A stretch of 64,000 nt of DNA from Pseudomonas putida (GCF_028682455.1 NZ_JANHLD010000001.1:1-64000), one strand, 5' to 3'; positions 53,739-63,384 are shown, counted from the first letter of the stretch. The notes: generated by a model not told the origin, from the sequence alone. Translations and numbers: made by a program.

Positions 53739-54452
53739 ATGCAGCCACTGCCACCGCGAGCAGTAACAGCTATTTGCCATGCCCTGCAGGAGCAGATCGA
53801 GCATGGCCTCCTGCCGTCCGGCTGCAAGCTGCCCGCCGAGCGCAAGCTCAGCGAAGTGTTCGCCACCACGCGCATCACCTTGCGGGAGGCACTGGTGCAA
53901 CTGGAGGCCCGCGGGCTGATTTACCGGGAGGAACGACGCGGCTGGTTCGTGGCCCCGGAGCGCCTCACGTACGACCTGAACGAGCGCAGCCACTTCCATG
54001 CAATGGTCCGCGCCCAGGGGCGAGAGGCCAGTACCGAGCTGGTTTCGGCGCGCCTGCAACCGGCGGCGGCGTCTGTGTGCGCGCGCCTGCAGTTGTCACC
54101 GTTGTCGAGCGTGATCCAGATCTGCCGCCTGCGGCGTATCGACGGGCGTGCGGTGCTCTATGCCGAGCACTACCTGAACCCCGAGTATTTCCCCGGCATT
54201 CTCGAGCATGACCTCAGCCAGTCGTTGACCGAGTTGTATGAGCGGCACTACGCGATCCACTACGGCCGGGTACGTTTCGAGATTCTGCCCACGGCGTTGC
54301 CGCTGGCCGCGGCCACGGTGCTGAAGGTTTCAACGGGAAGCCCGGGGCTGCACATCTCCAGGGTCAACAGCGATCAGCAGGGCCGGCTGATCGACTGCGA
54401 CCTGGAGTACTGGCGCCACGACGCGATTCGTATCAAGGCCGAAGCGGGCTAG
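53739..54452 (+). CDS. GntR family regulator with UTRA domain (PhnR-like)
   Basis: A 237-residue regulator: an N-terminal GntR winged helix (LQEQIEHGLLPSGCKLPAERKLSEVF, TRITLREALVQLEARGLIYREERRGWFV) and a C-terminal UTRA ligand domain (SVIQICRLRRIDGRAVLYAEHYLNPEYFP). HutC-type regulators control uptake and breakdown of sugars, histidine or phosphonates. It is divergent from the ABC/phosphatase operon with operator candidates at both promoters, so it probably represses that operon until the substrate appears. Its stop overlaps that of the convergent MscS gene by 4 bases. Confidence 0.87.
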   Translation: MQPLPPRAVTAICHALQEQIEHGLLPSGCKLPAERKLSEVFATTRITLREALVQLEARGLIYREERRGWFVAPERLTYDLNERSHFHAMVRAQGREASTELVSARLQPAAASVCARLQLSPLSSVIQICRLRRIDGRAVLYAEHYLNPEYFPGILEHDLSQSLTELYERHYAIHYGRVRFEILPTALPLAAATVLKVSTGSPGLHISRVNSDQQGRLIDCDLEYWRHDAIRIKAEAG

Positions 54453-56605
54453 GCCTTGGCATCGGGCTCGTTGAACGGGGTGCCTGCGCCGGCGGTGATC
54501 ACTTGCACGCTCAGGCGTGGGGTGGCCAGGTCCAGCCCGGCTTCATCGAGCTGACGCTTGAGCGCCAGGTTGAATGCCCGCGACACTTCCCATTGCCGGA
54601 TCGGCGCGGTCTTGAAGCGCGCGCGCAGGACGGCCGAGCCGGACTCGAAACTTTCCACCCCCTGCAGCTCCAGCGGCGACCAGATAATGCGGCGCATCAA
54701 CGGATCGTTGCGCAGCTTCTGGGCGACGTCGCGGATCAAGGTGATGGCCTGGTCGATGTTCATGCTGTGGGGGATCGCCACGCGGAAGATCGCGTAGCCG
54801 AACTCGCGGGAGTAGTTCTTTATGCTCTTGATTTCACTGAACGGGATGGTGTGGACGATACCGTCGATGTCCCGCAGGCGCACCGTGCGGATGGTCAGGC
54901 CTTCGACCGTGCCCAGGTGACCGCCGACATCGACATAGTCGTCGATGGCCAGGGAGTCTTCGATGATGATGAACAGGCCGGTGATCAGGTCGGCGACAAG
55001 TGACTGGGCGCCGAAACCGATGGCCAGGCCGATCACACCGGCACCGGCCAGCAACGGGGTGACGTTCATGCCCATGTTGGCCAGGGCGACAATCACCGCA
55101 ATGATGAAAATCGTCACGAACAGCACGTTGCGGATCAGCGGCATCATGGTTTGCGCGCGGGTGTTGGCCAGGCCCTTGCGCGAGCGGGTCAGGGCATGGT
55201 GCACGGCCGTGTCGGCAAGGATCCACACCAGCCAGGCGGCGATCAGAGTGCCGGCCAGGCCGAAGAGGCGTACCGCCACCTCGTGGCCTTCGCCTTCTGC
55301 AAAGCTGATCAGCGAAAGCCCCCAGACCCGCAGCCCCAACTCGATGAACACCAGCCAGATCGTCATGTGCACCAGGGTGTAGCCGAAGTTGCGCAAGCGC
55401 TCGCCATACACGGCGTGACGACGATGGGCGCGCAGGGGCTTGAGCCCGTGGCGGCGCACCAGACCGTTGATGACCATGCACAGAATCAGCAGCACCGTAC
55501 ACATCAATGACTGGCGCAGCGCGGTGCTGGTGTCGCCGGCGGAGACAAAGGTGGCGATCAGCGAGATGCCCACCAGCACCAGGGCCGGCAAATACCAGAA
55601 GGTGCCGAGGATTTCGATGGTGTCACTCAAGGCCCGGCGCGTCAGCCGCCGGGACAGGGGCTGGTTGCGGATCAGGTGGGCGATGGGGCGCCGGAAACGC
55701 AGGATGAACAGGCCCGAAGACAGCCCGGCGAGGATATTGGCCAGAGTCGCCAGGGTATGGGCCAGGTGATCGCCCAGGGTGCTGGCCATGCGCGGGTCGT
55801 TCATCGCCTCGCCGAAGGCGGCGAAGCTGCCGATCAGCCACAGTGGGCGGAACGCCTGGTGGCGGAGAATATGCAGGGCGCGGTGGCGATGGGGGCCGTC
55901 GAGCAGCGAGAAGGCGATGACGCAGATGGCCGAGAAGCAGGTGCCCACCACCAGTGCGTAGGCCAGGACCATGGCCATCGACTTGCCCAGCGACGAGGGC
56001 AGGGCAAAGCTCAGGTACACGGTGATGACCAGCGCCACCAGCCACGGACCGAGCTTGCGCAGGGCGAAACGTACCAGGTCCCAGGTGCGGGGGTGTTGCG
56101 GCAGTTCTTCGGTGAGGCCAAAGCGCAGCCGCACCTGATGGCTGACCCAGTTCAGGGCGTAGGCCACCAGGCTCCAGATGGCAATGATGGCGGCGAAGCC
56201 GAACAGAATGGGTGGCCATTCCTGTAGCGGGACCATCCGGGCGTCGAGCTCGATCCGGGCCAGCTCAAGCTCTCGCGTCCAGCGATTGAAAGGGCTCGCC
56301 TCGCCACTGAACTGCTTCTCGAGCTCGCCGAAGGTCGTGCCGATCAGGCCTAGCACGCCTTGTTCGGCGCTGGGTTGTGCTTGCTTGGTACTGTCGCGCA
56401 GCTTTTTGAGGTCGGCCAGCAGCTTGGCCCGTTGCTGGTCGTTTTCCAGCGACTTGATCACTTCGTCCAGCGACTGGGCCAGCGGCTCGGTGGCCTCGGG
56501 TTGTGCCTTGCTGCCACCGAGCAGGCTCGGCAGGCCGGCGGCGTGCGAGGGCGCCACGATGAACAACGCCAGGAACAGGGTTAGAACGCGGAAAAAGACA
56601 GGCAC
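54449..56605 (-). CDS. Large MscS-family mechanosensitive channel (YbiO-like)
   Basis: A 718-residue protein with signal peptide ending SHAAGL, a periplasmic Gln/Glu-rich coiled region (residues 30-130), about ten membrane segments and a C-terminal MscS pore and beta domain (ALANMGMNVTPLLAGAGVIGLAIGFGAQSLVADLITG, then DYVDVGGHLGTVEGLTIRTVRLRDIDG). Its size and layout fit E. coli YbiO. It releases solutes on hypo-osmotic shock. The start is GTG at 56605. Confidence 0.9.
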   Translation of the reverse strand: MPVFFRVLTLFLALFIVAPSHAAGLPSLLGGSKAQPEATEPLAQSLDEVIKSLENDQQRAKLLADLKKLRDSTKQAQPSAEQGVLGLIGTTFGELEKQFSGEASPFNRWTRELELARIELDARMVPLQEWPPILFGFAAIIAIWSLVAYALNWVSHQVRLRFGLTEELPQHPRTWDLVRFALRKLGPWLVALVITVYLSFALPSSLGKSMAMVLAYALVVGTCFSAICVIAFSLLDGPHRHRALHILRHQAFRPLWLIGSFAAFGEAMNDPRMASTLGDHLAHTLATLANILAGLSSGLFILRFRRPIAHLIRNQPLSRRLTRRALSDTIEILGTFWYLPALVLVGISLIATFVSAGDTSTALRQSLMCTVLLILCMVINGLVRRHGLKPLRAHRRHAVYGERLRNFGYTLVHMTIWLVFIELGLRVWGLSLISFAEGEGHEVAVRLFGLAGTLIAAWLVWILADTAVHHALTRSRKGLANTRAQTMMPLIRNVLFVTIFIIAVIVALANMGMNVTPLLAGAGVIGLAIGFGAQSLVADLITGLFIIIEDSLAIDDYVDVGGHLGTVEGLTIRTVRLRDIDGIVHTIPFSEIKSIKNYSREFGYAIFRVAIPHSMNIDQAITLIRDVAQKLRNDPLMRRIIWSPLELQGVESFESGSAVLRARFKTAPIRQWEVSRAFNLALKRQLDEAGLDLATPRLSVQVITAGAGTPFNEPDAKA

Positions 56606-56652
56606 CGGACAATCAACCTCAAACGATCAATCGCCCGAGTGTAGTGTATTTG

Positions 56653-56817
56653 TCAGTTGAGTTTCTCGAGGATCTTCCAGCACATGATCCCGATCATCCC
56701 GAGGGTACCGATCCACATCATGAACACGCCGATATTGCGGTCGCGCATGTTGAAACCCACGGTCAGCAGGATCAGGCCGGCGATGACGGGAAGGAACAGG
56801 GATTGGAAAGCTGACAT
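56653..56817 (-). CDS. Small membrane protein (54 aa)
   Basis: A 54-residue product, MSAFQSLFLPVIAGLILLTVGF then MRDRNIGVFMMWIGTLGMIG, with two hydrophobic segments. It starts at 56817 (alternative upstream Met at 56853) and lies 47 bases upstream of the MscS gene on the same strand. Such short two-helix proteins are conserved near channels, but the function is unknown. Confidence 0.65.
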   Translation of the reverse strand: MSAFQSLFLPVIAGLILLTVGFNMRDRNIGVFMMWIGTLGMIGIMCWKILEKLN

Positions 56818-56981
56818 GCGGCAAGGTCCTTGGGTCTGACAGTTATGAGGCAAGCTTAGCGGGAAACGGAGGGGGCGGCTTGACCGGGATCAGGCCTTAT
56901 CGCCGGCAAGGCAGCTCCCACAGGAATTGTATACCCCAGCCCTGGTGGAAGCGGGCTTGCCAGCGATACAGGCACCATCTG

Positions 56982-58271
56982 TCAAGGCAGATCGCGACTG
57001 CGATAGAACGCCGTCAGCACCTTGACCAGATGCGCCAGGTCATGGCTGCCGCACAGCTCGCGGATCGAGTGCATGGCGAAGGTCGGCAGGCCGATGTCCA
57101 CGGTGCGCACACCCAGGTGGCTGGCGGTGATCGGGCCGATGGTCGAGCCGCAGCCCATGTCGCTGCGTACCACGAAACTCTGCACCGGCACTTCCTCGGC
57201 CATGCACAGGTGGCGGAAGAAACCGGCGGTTTCGCTGTTGGTGGCGTAACGCTGGTTGTTGTTGACCTTGATCACCGGGCCGGCATTGAGTTTGGGGCCG
57301 TGGTTGCCGTCATGCTTGTCGGCATAGTTGGGGTGAACGCCATGGGCGTTGTCGGCCGAGACCAGCAACGAGCGCTGGATGGCGCGGACGAAGTCGTCAC
57401 CGTCGGGCAGCAGGCGGCGCAGGGTCTGTTCGAGCATCGGGCCATCGGCGCCGCAGGCCGAGCAGGAGCCGACTTCTTCATGATCGTTGCACACCAGCAC
57501 GCAGGTTTCGTCGCTGTCGGCATTGAGCAGGGCCTGCAGGCCGGCATAGCAGGACAGCAGGTTGTCCAGGCGCGCGCCGGCGATGAACTCGCCGTGCAGG
57601 CCGATCATGGCCGCGCTCTGGGTGTCGTAGAAACTCAGCTCGTAATCGAGCACCACATCGGCGTTCAGGCCGTGCTCGCGGGCCAACTGGTCGGTCAGCA
57701 GCGCGCGGAAGTCGACGCGCTCGTCACCGGCCACCTGGGCCAGGATCGGCGGCAGCTCGGTCTGCGGGTTGATCGCCCAGCCTTCGTTGGCGGTACGGTT
57801 GAGGTGGATCGCAAGGTTCGGGATTACCGCAATGGGCAGCTTGAAGTCGACCAGTTGGCTTTCGACCTTGCCGTCGCGACGGAAGGTGACGCGTCCGGCC
57901 AGCGACAGGTCGCGATCGAACCACGGGGCGAGCAACGCACCGCCGTAGACTTCGACGCCCAGCTGCCAGAAGCCATGGCGCTGCAGCTCGGGCTGCGGCT
58001 TGACCCGCAGGCAGGGGCTGTCGGTGTGGGCGCCGACCAGGCGGATGCCATCGAGCAGCGGCGAATGACGGCCGAGCTTGAACGCAATGATCGAGGAGTC
58101 GTTACGGGTCAGGTAGTAGCGCCCGCCGGATACGGTGGCCCAACTGTCGCGCTCGTCCAGGCGCTGGTAACCGGCAGCTTCCAGGCGCTGGGCCAGGGCA
58201 GCGGTGGCATGGAAGGGCGTGGGGGAAGCCTTGAGGAAGTCGATCAGGCCTTGATTCAGTGCATCGCGCAT
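56982..58271 (-). CDS. apeB: M18 family aminopeptidase
   Basis: A 429-residue dinuclear zinc aminopeptidase of family M18 (aspartyl aminopeptidase-like). Zinc-ligand and catalytic blocks are [27 protein letters not shown] with the catalytic Glu, [15 protein letters not shown], and [13 protein letters not shown] near the C-terminus. Length is typical. It acts in the cytoplasm on N-terminal residues of peptides. Monocistronic in appearance. Confidence 0.93.
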   Translation of the reverse strand: MRDALNQGLIDFLKASPTPFHATAALAQRLEAAGYQRLDERDSWATVSGGRYYLTRNDSSIIAFKLGRHSPLLDGIRLVGAHTDSPCLRVKPQPELQRHGFWQLGVEVYGGALLAPWFDRDLSLAGRVTFRRDGKVESQLVDFKLPIAVIPNLAIHLNRTANEGWAINPQTELPPILAQVAGDERVDFRALLTDQLAREHGLNADVVLDYELSFYDTQSAAMIGLHGEFIAGARLDNLLSCYAGLQALLNADSDETCVLVCNDHEEVGSCSACGADGPMLEQTLRRLLPDGDDFVRAIQRSLLVSADNAHGVHPNYADKHDGNHGPKLNAGPVIKVNNNQRYATNSETAGFFRHLCMAEEVPVQSFVVRSDMGCGSTIGPITASHLGVRTVDIGLPTFAMHSIRELCGSHDLAHLVKVLTAFYRSRDLP

Positions 58272-58379
58272 AGGTCACTCCAGACAGCAGTGGCGGCATT
58301 TTAGCGGGTGAGCCACAAGCCGCAAGCTGCAAGAGGCGCAACGCTTGAAGCTTGCAGCTTATGAGTTGCCGCTGCGCCG

Positions 58380-59015
58380 TCAGAACGGCGCCGGGCACTC
58401 GAAGCGCAAACGCTCACCGGAAACCGGGTGGGTAAAGCTGAGCATGCTCGCATGCAGGCACAGGCGCTCATGGGCGGCCAGCGCATCGGGGTAGGCATAT
58501 AAACGATCGCCCAGCAGCGGGTGACCGATCGACAGCATGTGCACGCGCAACTGGTGCGAGCGCCCGGTGATCGGCGTCAGTTCCACCCGGCAATGGTTCC
58601 CACAGCGCTCCAGGATGCGCCAGAAGGTCAGGGCATGCTTGCCCTGCTCATGGTCGACCACATGGCGTGGCTTGGTCGGCGGATCGTAGCGCAGGGGCAG
58701 GTCGATGCTGCCGCTGTCCAGTTCCGGCTGGCCCCAGCACAGGGCAGTGTAGGCCTTCTCGGTTTCGCGGTCGTGGAACTGCCGGGACAGTTCGCGGTGA
58801 CTGTCGGCATCACGGGCCAGGAGGATGATCCCCGAGGTTTCCCAATCCAGTCGATGGACGATCAACGCGTCGGGATAGCCGTTTTCCTGCAGTCGAGTGA
58901 TCAGGCAGTCCTTGTTGTCGTCGGCACGGCCGGGCACCGAGAGCAGCAGGGTCGGCTTGTTGATCACGAGGATGGCGTCATCCTCATACAGGATATGAAC
59001 ATTGGACAGCGGCAT
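58380..59015 (-). CDS. rluA: RluA family pseudouridine synthase
   Basis: A 211-residue pseudouridine synthase with the RluA-class active site IVHRLDWETSGIILLARD (catalytic Asp in HRLD), an N-terminal VINKPTLLLSVPGR and a late ITGRSHQLRVHMLSIGHPLLGD. It lacks an S4 domain, as expected for RluA itself, which modifies 23S rRNA U746 and tRNA U32. The symbol is likely but other RluA-class targets cannot be excluded. It lies downstream of minE on the same strand, with a REP pair between. Confidence 0.87.
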   Translation of the reverse strand: MPLSNVHILYEDDAILVINKPTLLLSVPGRADDNKDCLITRLQENGYPDALIVHRLDWETSGIILLARDADSHRELSRQFHDRETEKAYTALCWGQPELDSGSIDLPLRYDPPTKPRHVVDHEQGKHALTFWRILERCGNHCRVELTPITGRSHQLRVHMLSIGHPLLGDRLYAYPDALAAHERLCLHASMLSFTHPVSGERLRFECPAPF

Positions 59016-59034
59016 TGCGTGTTCCGAAAAATAG

Positions 59035-59098
59035 GTGGGAGCGGGCTTGCCCCGCGATGCGATGGGGTTTCGCTATCGCGGAGCAAGCCCGCTCCCAC
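59035..59098. repeat. REP pair (inverted), Pseudomonas type
   Basis: GTGGGAGCGGGCTTGCCCCG begins at 59035 and the inverted arm TCGCGGAGCAAGCCCGCTCC ends near 59096 with CAC to 59098. It lies between minE and the pseudouridine synthase gene. Confidence 0.9.
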
Positions 59099-59119
59099 TG
59101 GGTTACCCGTAGGCGCCGA

Positions 59120-59374
59120 TCAACGATCGGGCAGGGTGATATTGAGTTCCAGGATCGAGCAGCTGCCCTGGTTTTCCAGAGCGACCTGCACATCATCGGA
59201 GCCGATGTTCACATACTTGCGGATTACCTCCACCAGTTCCTTCTGCAAGGCTGGCAGGTAGTCCGGCGTACTGCGTTGGCCGCGTTCGTGCGCCACGATG
59301 ATCTGTAGACGCTCTTTCGCGACCGACGCGGTGCTTACTTTTTTGCTGGCACGAAAGAAGTCAAAAAGGTTCAT
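59120..59374 (-). CDS. minE: Cell division topological specificity factor MinE
   Basis: An 84-residue MinE. The N-terminal anti-MinCD helix ([27 protein letters not shown]) is followed by the topological domain ([19 protein letters not shown], then ILELNITLP). It stimulates MinD ATP hydrolysis and drives pole-to-pole oscillation. It starts 3 bases after the minD stop. Confidence 0.97.
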   Translation of the reverse strand: MNLFDFFRASKKVSTASVAKERLQIIVAHERGQRSTPDYLPALQKELVEVIRKYVNIGSDDVQVALENQGSCSILELNITLPDR

Positions 59375-59377
59375 TGG

Positions 59378-60190
59378 TCAGTTGCCTCCAAACAGGCGCT
59401 CGAAGAATCCCTTCTTCTTCACATCAAGGAACCGATGTTCCACATTTTTGCCCAGAAGGCGGTCAACGGTGTCGCTATAGGCCTGGCCTGCGTCACTCTG
59501 GTCGTCGAGGATCACCGGGACACCCTGGTTGGATGCCTTGAGCACCGCCTGGGACTCAGGGATCACGCCCAGCAGGGCGACCGAGAGGATTTCCTTGACG
59601 TCTTCAACGCCGAGCATTTCGCCCTGGCTCACGCGCTCTGGATGGTAGCGGGTGATCAGCAGGTGTTCCTTGATCGGGTCTTCGTTGCGTTCGGCGCGGC
59701 GCGATTTGCTCGCCAGCAGGCCCAGCATACGGTCCGAGTCACGTACCGAGGACACTTCAGGGTTGGTCACGACGATGGCTTCGTCGGCGAAGTACATCGC
59801 CAGGTGAGCACCTTTCTCGATGCCGGCCGGGGAGTCGCAGACCACGAATTCGAAGTCTTCCTTCAACTGCATCAGGACTTTTTCCACGCCTTCCTGGGTC
59901 AGCGCGTCTTTGTCGCGGGTCTGGCTGGCGGCCAGCACGTACAGGTTCTCGAGGCGCTTGTCCTTGATCAGGGCCTGCTGCAGGTTGGCTTCGCCGTTGA
60001 CCACGTTGACGAAGTCGTACACCACGCGGCGTTCGCAGCCCATGATCAGGTCGAGGTTACGCAGGCCGACGTCGAAGTCGACGATGACAGTCTTGTGGCC
60101 GCGCAGAGCGAGGCCGGTACCAATAGCGGCGCTGGTGGTGGTCTTACCCACACCACCCTTGCCGGATGTAACCACGAGAATCTTGGCCAA
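59378..60190 (-). CDS. minD: Septum site-determining ATPase MinD
   Basis: A 270-residue ParA/MinD ATPase with the deviant Walker motif VTSGKGGVGKTTTSAAIG, the switch region IVDFDVGLRNLDLIMGCERR and a C-terminal amphipathic membrane-targeting helix (KKGFFERLFGG). With MinC it blocks division at the poles. It lies 95 bases after minC and immediately before minE. Confidence 0.98.
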   Translation of the reverse strand: MAKILVVTSGKGGVGKTTTSAAIGTGLALRGHKTVIVDFDVGLRNLDLIMGCERRVVYDFVNVVNGEANLQQALIKDKRLENLYVLAASQTRDKDALTQEGVEKVLMQLKEDFEFVVCDSPAGIEKGAHLAMYFADEAIVVTNPEVSSVRDSDRMLGLLASKSRRAERNEDPIKEHLLITRYHPERVSQGEMLGVEDVKEILSVALLGVIPESQAVLKASNQGVPVILDDQSDAGQAYSDTVDRLLGKNVEHRFLDVKKKGFFERLFGGN

Positions 60191-60285
60191 GGTGTTTCAC
60201 CCCTAATGAAAAAGGACATCGAGTCCCAAAAATACAAAAATCGGCAATCGTGAAAAAATTGCGCGGAAAATGGCGGCAGTATCCG

Positions 60286-61035
60286 TTAAAGACGGGTGAT
60301 GTTCAACACGTCACCGGACAGGCTGATCTGCACCCCGGTGCCCCACAGTGGATCGCGGCGCAGGTCTTCGGAGACCTTGTATTGCCCGGCGATCGAGACC
60401 ATTTCGGCGGTGAGTTGCTGGCAGAAGATCCGTGCCCGGGTATTGCCCTTGATTCCGGCCAGCGCTCGTCCACGCATTGCACCGTACACATGGATGTTGC
60501 CATCGGCGAGAAGTTCCGCGCCCGGGCTGACCGACGACACCACCACCAGGTCGCCGCCCTGGGCGTAGATCTGCTGGCCGCCGCGTACCGGGGTGGTAAT
60601 GATCTTGGTCGGCTTGATTGCAGGTTCAGGCGGTGGCGGCGGGGCGGGGGCAGGCTCGGGCTTCTTGACCTCGGGTTCCGGCTCCACCGGGCGCTCGCGG
60701 GCGCCGGAGGGCGGCAGCACGGGCAGGTCGATGGCAATGGCCGCGGCGATGTCTTCGATACGGCTGGCGCGGATGGCCAGGGTGCGCAGGCCGTGATGGC
60801 GGCAGATGCGCATCAGCCCGGGCAGGTCGACCGCACCTTCACCGGCCGGGAGCTTGTCCAGGGCCAGTACCAGCGGGGTGTTGCTGAAGAAGTTGGGTGC
60901 CTGGGCGACCTTGGCCGCCAACTGTCGGTCGAGGCCTTCAAGGTTGTTCTGCGCGAGCTCGAGCACGGTAATGGCAAGCATGCTGCCCTTGAGCTGGAAC
61001 ACGGGGGCGGAGTCTGGCGATTGAGTTGGGCTCAT
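60286..61035 (-). CDS. minC: Septum site-determining protein MinC
   Basis: A 249-residue MinC, the FtsZ inhibitor of the Min system. The N-terminal domain ([17 protein letters not shown]) is linked by a Pro/Glu-rich spacer ([20 protein letters not shown] region) to the C-terminal beta-helix domain ([34 protein letters not shown]). The start at 61035 (MSPTQSPDS) fits other Pseudomonas MinC proteins; three codons upstream another ATG is possible. It is divergent from lpxL. Confidence 0.95.
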   Translation of the reverse strand: MSPTQSPDSAPVFQLKGSMLAITVLELAQNNLEGLDRQLAAKVAQAPNFFSNTPLVLALDKLPAGEGAVDLPGLMRICRHHGLRTLAIRASRIEDIAAAIAIDLPVLPPSGARERPVEPEPEVKKPEPAPAPPPPPEPAIKPTKIITTPVRGGQQIYAQGGDLVVVSSVSPGAELLADGNIHVYGAMRGRALAGIKGNTRARIFCQQLTAEMVSIAGQYKVSEDLRRDPLWGTGVQISLSGDVLNITRL

Positions 61036-61155
61036 GGTCTGCATTAGGCGGCTTGTTACGAAAAAGTGCCCAGACTTATAACGAGAACGCCGGTTAGCCG
61101 CAACCCGTGCCGAACCGTTGTAGAATGCCCGGCCCTTGTCTTTCCGGAATCTTTA

Positions 61156-62088
61156 ATGGATCGCCCGCGTTTTCGTCCTTATTTTCTGCACCCACGCTTC
61201 TGGCCGCTGTGGCTGGGCCTTGGGCTGCTGTGGCTGATCGTGCAGCTGCCGTACCGGGTATTGCTGGTGATCGGCCGTGTCCTGGGTGCCCTGATGTACC
61301 GCGTGGCCGGTGAGCGCCGCTACATTGCCGCGCGCAACCTGGAGCTGTGCTTCCCTGAACTACCGTCCGTCGAGCGAAAGTGTTTGCTCAAGGAAAATTT
61401 CGCCTCCACCGGCATCGCCTTCTTCGAAATGGCCATGAGCTGGTGGTGGCCAAAGGCCCGCCTGGCGCGCCTGGCGCACATCGAAGGGCTGGAGCACCTG
61501 CAGGCCGCCCAGCGTGATGGCCAGGGGGCCATCCTCATGGCGCTGCATTTCACCACCCTGGAAATCGGCGCCGCCTTGCTCGGGCAGGAACACACCATCG
61601 ACGGCATGTACCGCGAGCATGGCAACCCGGTGTTCGACTTCATCCAGCGCCGTGGCCGCGAGCGCCACAACCTCGATTCGCTGGCGGTGGAGCGTGAGGA
61701 CGTACGCGGCATGCTCAAGCTGCTGCGCAGCGGACGTGCCATCTGGTATGCGCCCGACCAGGACTATGGCGCCAAGCAGAGCCTGTTCGTGCCGCTGTTC
61801 GGCATCCAGGCCGCCACGGTGACCGCCACCACCAAGTTCGCGCGCCTTGGCAAGGCCCGGGTGATTCCGTTCACCCAACAGCGCCTGGCGGACGGCAGCG
61901 GTTATCGGCTGGTGATCCATCCGCCGCTGCAGGATTTTCCCGGTGAAACCGAAGAAGCCGACTGCCTGCGGATCAACCAATGGATCGAAGGGGCCCTGCG
62001 CGAGTGCCCGGAGCAGTACTTGTGGGCGCATCGGCGCTTCAAGTCGAGGCCGCCGGGGGCGCCGAAGCTGTACGCTAAACGGCGCTGA
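61156..62088 (+). CDS. lpxL: Lipid A biosynthesis lauroyl acyltransferase (LpxL/HtrB family)
   Basis: A 310-residue acyltransferase with an N-terminal membrane anchor (LWLGLGLLWLIVQLPYRVLLVIG) and the HX4E catalytic motif in LMALHFTTLEIGAALLG; YAPDQDYG and the late EQYLWAHRRFKSRP complete the family pattern. It adds a secondary acyl chain to lipid A at the inner membrane. The ATG at 61156 is chosen; the frame continues upstream into the minC promoter region. Pseudomonads carry several such paralogues, so the chain specificity is open. Confidence 0.92.
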   Translation: MDRPRFRPYFLHPRFWPLWLGLGLLWLIVQLPYRVLLVIGRVLGALMYRVAGERRYIAARNLELCFPELPSVERKCLLKENFASTGIAFFEMAMSWWWPKARLARLAHIEGLEHLQAAQRDGQGAILMALHFTTLEIGAALLGQEHTIDGMYREHGNPVFDFIQRRGRERHNLDSLAVEREDVRGMLKLLRSGRAIWYAPDQDYGAKQSLFVPLFGIQAATVTATTKFARLGKARVIPFTQQRLADGSGYRLVIHPPLQDFPGETEEADCLRINQWIEGALRECPEQYLWAHRRFKSRPPGAPKLYAKRR

Positions 62089-62093
62089 AGCGA

Positions 62094-62146
62094 TCGCTGG
62101 CAAGCCAGCTCCCACCAGGACCGTGTGGGTGCTGGCTTGCCAGCGA
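62094..62146. repeat. REP-like inverted pair, variant core
   Basis: TCGCTGGCAAGCCAGCTCCC begins at 62094 and its inverted copy GTGGGTGCTGGCTTGCCAGC ends near 62144. The core CTGGCAAGCCAGC differs from the CGGGGCAAGCCCGC type found elsewhere in the window, so this is a second REP class. It follows the lpxL stop by 6 bases. Confidence 0.85.
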
Positions 62147-62182
62147 AGAAACCGTCACAACTCTCAGGAAGGGGCCTGCCAG

Positions 62183-63328
62183 ATGTCAGCACCGATCACC
62201 GGATTGATCCTTTCTGGCGGCGGCGCCCGCGCCGCCTACCAGGTCGGCGTGCTCGCCGGCATTGCCGACCTGCTGCCCCCTGGCGCGGCGAATCCTTTTC
62301 CGGTGATCGTCGGTACCTCGGCCGGGGCCATCAATGCGGTGACCCTGGCCAGTGGTGCCCTGCACTTTGGCGACGCGGTCCGCCGCCTGACCGGCTTCTG
62401 GCAGGGCTTTCGCAGCCATCAGGTGCTGCGCAGCGACTGGCCCGGGGTGATTCGCCAGGCCAGTCGCTTCGTTGGCCACAGCCTGCTGGGGCTGGGCGCT
62501 CCGGTTCCGGTGGCGCTACTCGACAGCTCCCCTTTGCGCCACCTGCTCAATGAGCACCTGGAATTGAGCGGCATTGCCCACGCCATCGAGCAGCGCTGCC
62601 TGCACGCTGTGGCGGTGACTGCCTTTGGCTACGAGTCTGGCCAGGCGGTGACGTTCTTTCAGGGCAAGGGCGCCATCGACCCCTGGCTACGCCACCGGCG
62701 CATCGGCCTGCCCACTCGCTTGAGCGTCGAGCACCTGTTGGCCAGTTCGGCGATTCCGTTGCTGTTTGCCCCCATCAAGCTGGGAGATGAGTACTTCGGT
62801 GATGGCGCTGTGCGGCAGTCGGCACCGATCAGCCCGGCGTTGCACCTGGGCGCCAGCCGGGTCCTGGTGGTCGGTGTCAGTGGCAACCCGCAGCGACCCA
62901 CCGAGGGCGGGCCGCGACCGCGCATTTACAGCGGCCAGCAACCGAGCCTGGCGCAGATCGGCGGGCACATGCTCAACAGCACGTTCATCGACAGCCTGGA
63001 AGACGATATCGAGCTGCTGCAGCGCCTCAATCACTTGAGCCACTTGATGCCGGAGCACCTGGAGCGTCGGCGCCTGGGCCTGACGCCGGTGGAGGTGCTG
63101 GTGGTTGCGCCAAGCCAGCCGCTGGACGAGATCGCTGCCCGTCATCGGCGTGACCTGCCCGCGGCCTTGCGTCTGTTTCTGCGCGGCCCGGGGGCGACCA
63201 AGACCAGTGGTGCGGGGGTACTTAGCTATTTGTTGTTCGAGGCGGGTTATTGCAGCGAGTTGATCGAGCTGGGGCGGCGTGATGCCTTGGCCAAGCGACG
63301 GGAGTTGTGTGGTTTTTTGGGGGTGTAG
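62183..63328 (+). CDS. Patatin-like phospholipase family protein
   Basis: A 381-residue alpha/beta hydrolase with the patatin oxyanion-hole motif GLILSGGGARAAYQVGVL, the serine in VIVGTSAGAINAV (near residue 47) and the Asp in YFGDGAVRQSAP. It should hydrolyse acyl lipids; no signal peptide is present, so action at the inner leaflet or cytoplasm is likely. The ATG at 62183 has GGAAGGGG upstream. A perfect hairpin with T-tail follows the gene. Confidence 0.88.
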   Translation: MSAPITGLILSGGGARAAYQVGVLAGIADLLPPGAANPFPVIVGTSAGAINAVTLASGALHFGDAVRRLTGFWQGFRSHQVLRSDWPGVIRQASRFVGHSLLGLGAPVPVALLDSSPLRHLLNEHLELSGIAHAIEQRCLHAVAVTAFGYESGQAVTFFQGKGAIDPWLRHRRIGLPTRLSVEHLLASSAIPLLFAPIKLGDEYFGDGAVRQSAPISPALHLGASRVLVVGVSGNPQRPTEGGPRPRIYSGQQPSLAQIGGHMLNSTFIDSLEDDIELLQRLNHLSHLMPEHLERRRLGLTPVEVLVVAPSQPLDEIAARHRRDLPAALRLFLRGPGATKTSGAGVLSYLLFEAGYCSELIELGRRDALAKRRELCGFLGV

Positions 63329-63335
63329 TACCCAT

Positions 63336-63384
63336 CGCGGGGCAAGCCCGCTCCTACAGGAGCGGGCTTGCCCCGCGTTTTTTT
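63336..63384. terminator. REP palindrome acting as terminator
   Basis: Perfect 20-bp arms (63336-63355 and 63358-63377) around AC, with core CGCGGGGCAAGCCCGCTCCT, followed by seven T's (63378-63384). It is both a REP pair of the usual type and an intrinsic terminator for the patatin gene. The T-tract reaches the stop codon of the convergent mlaA gene. Confidence 0.85.
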
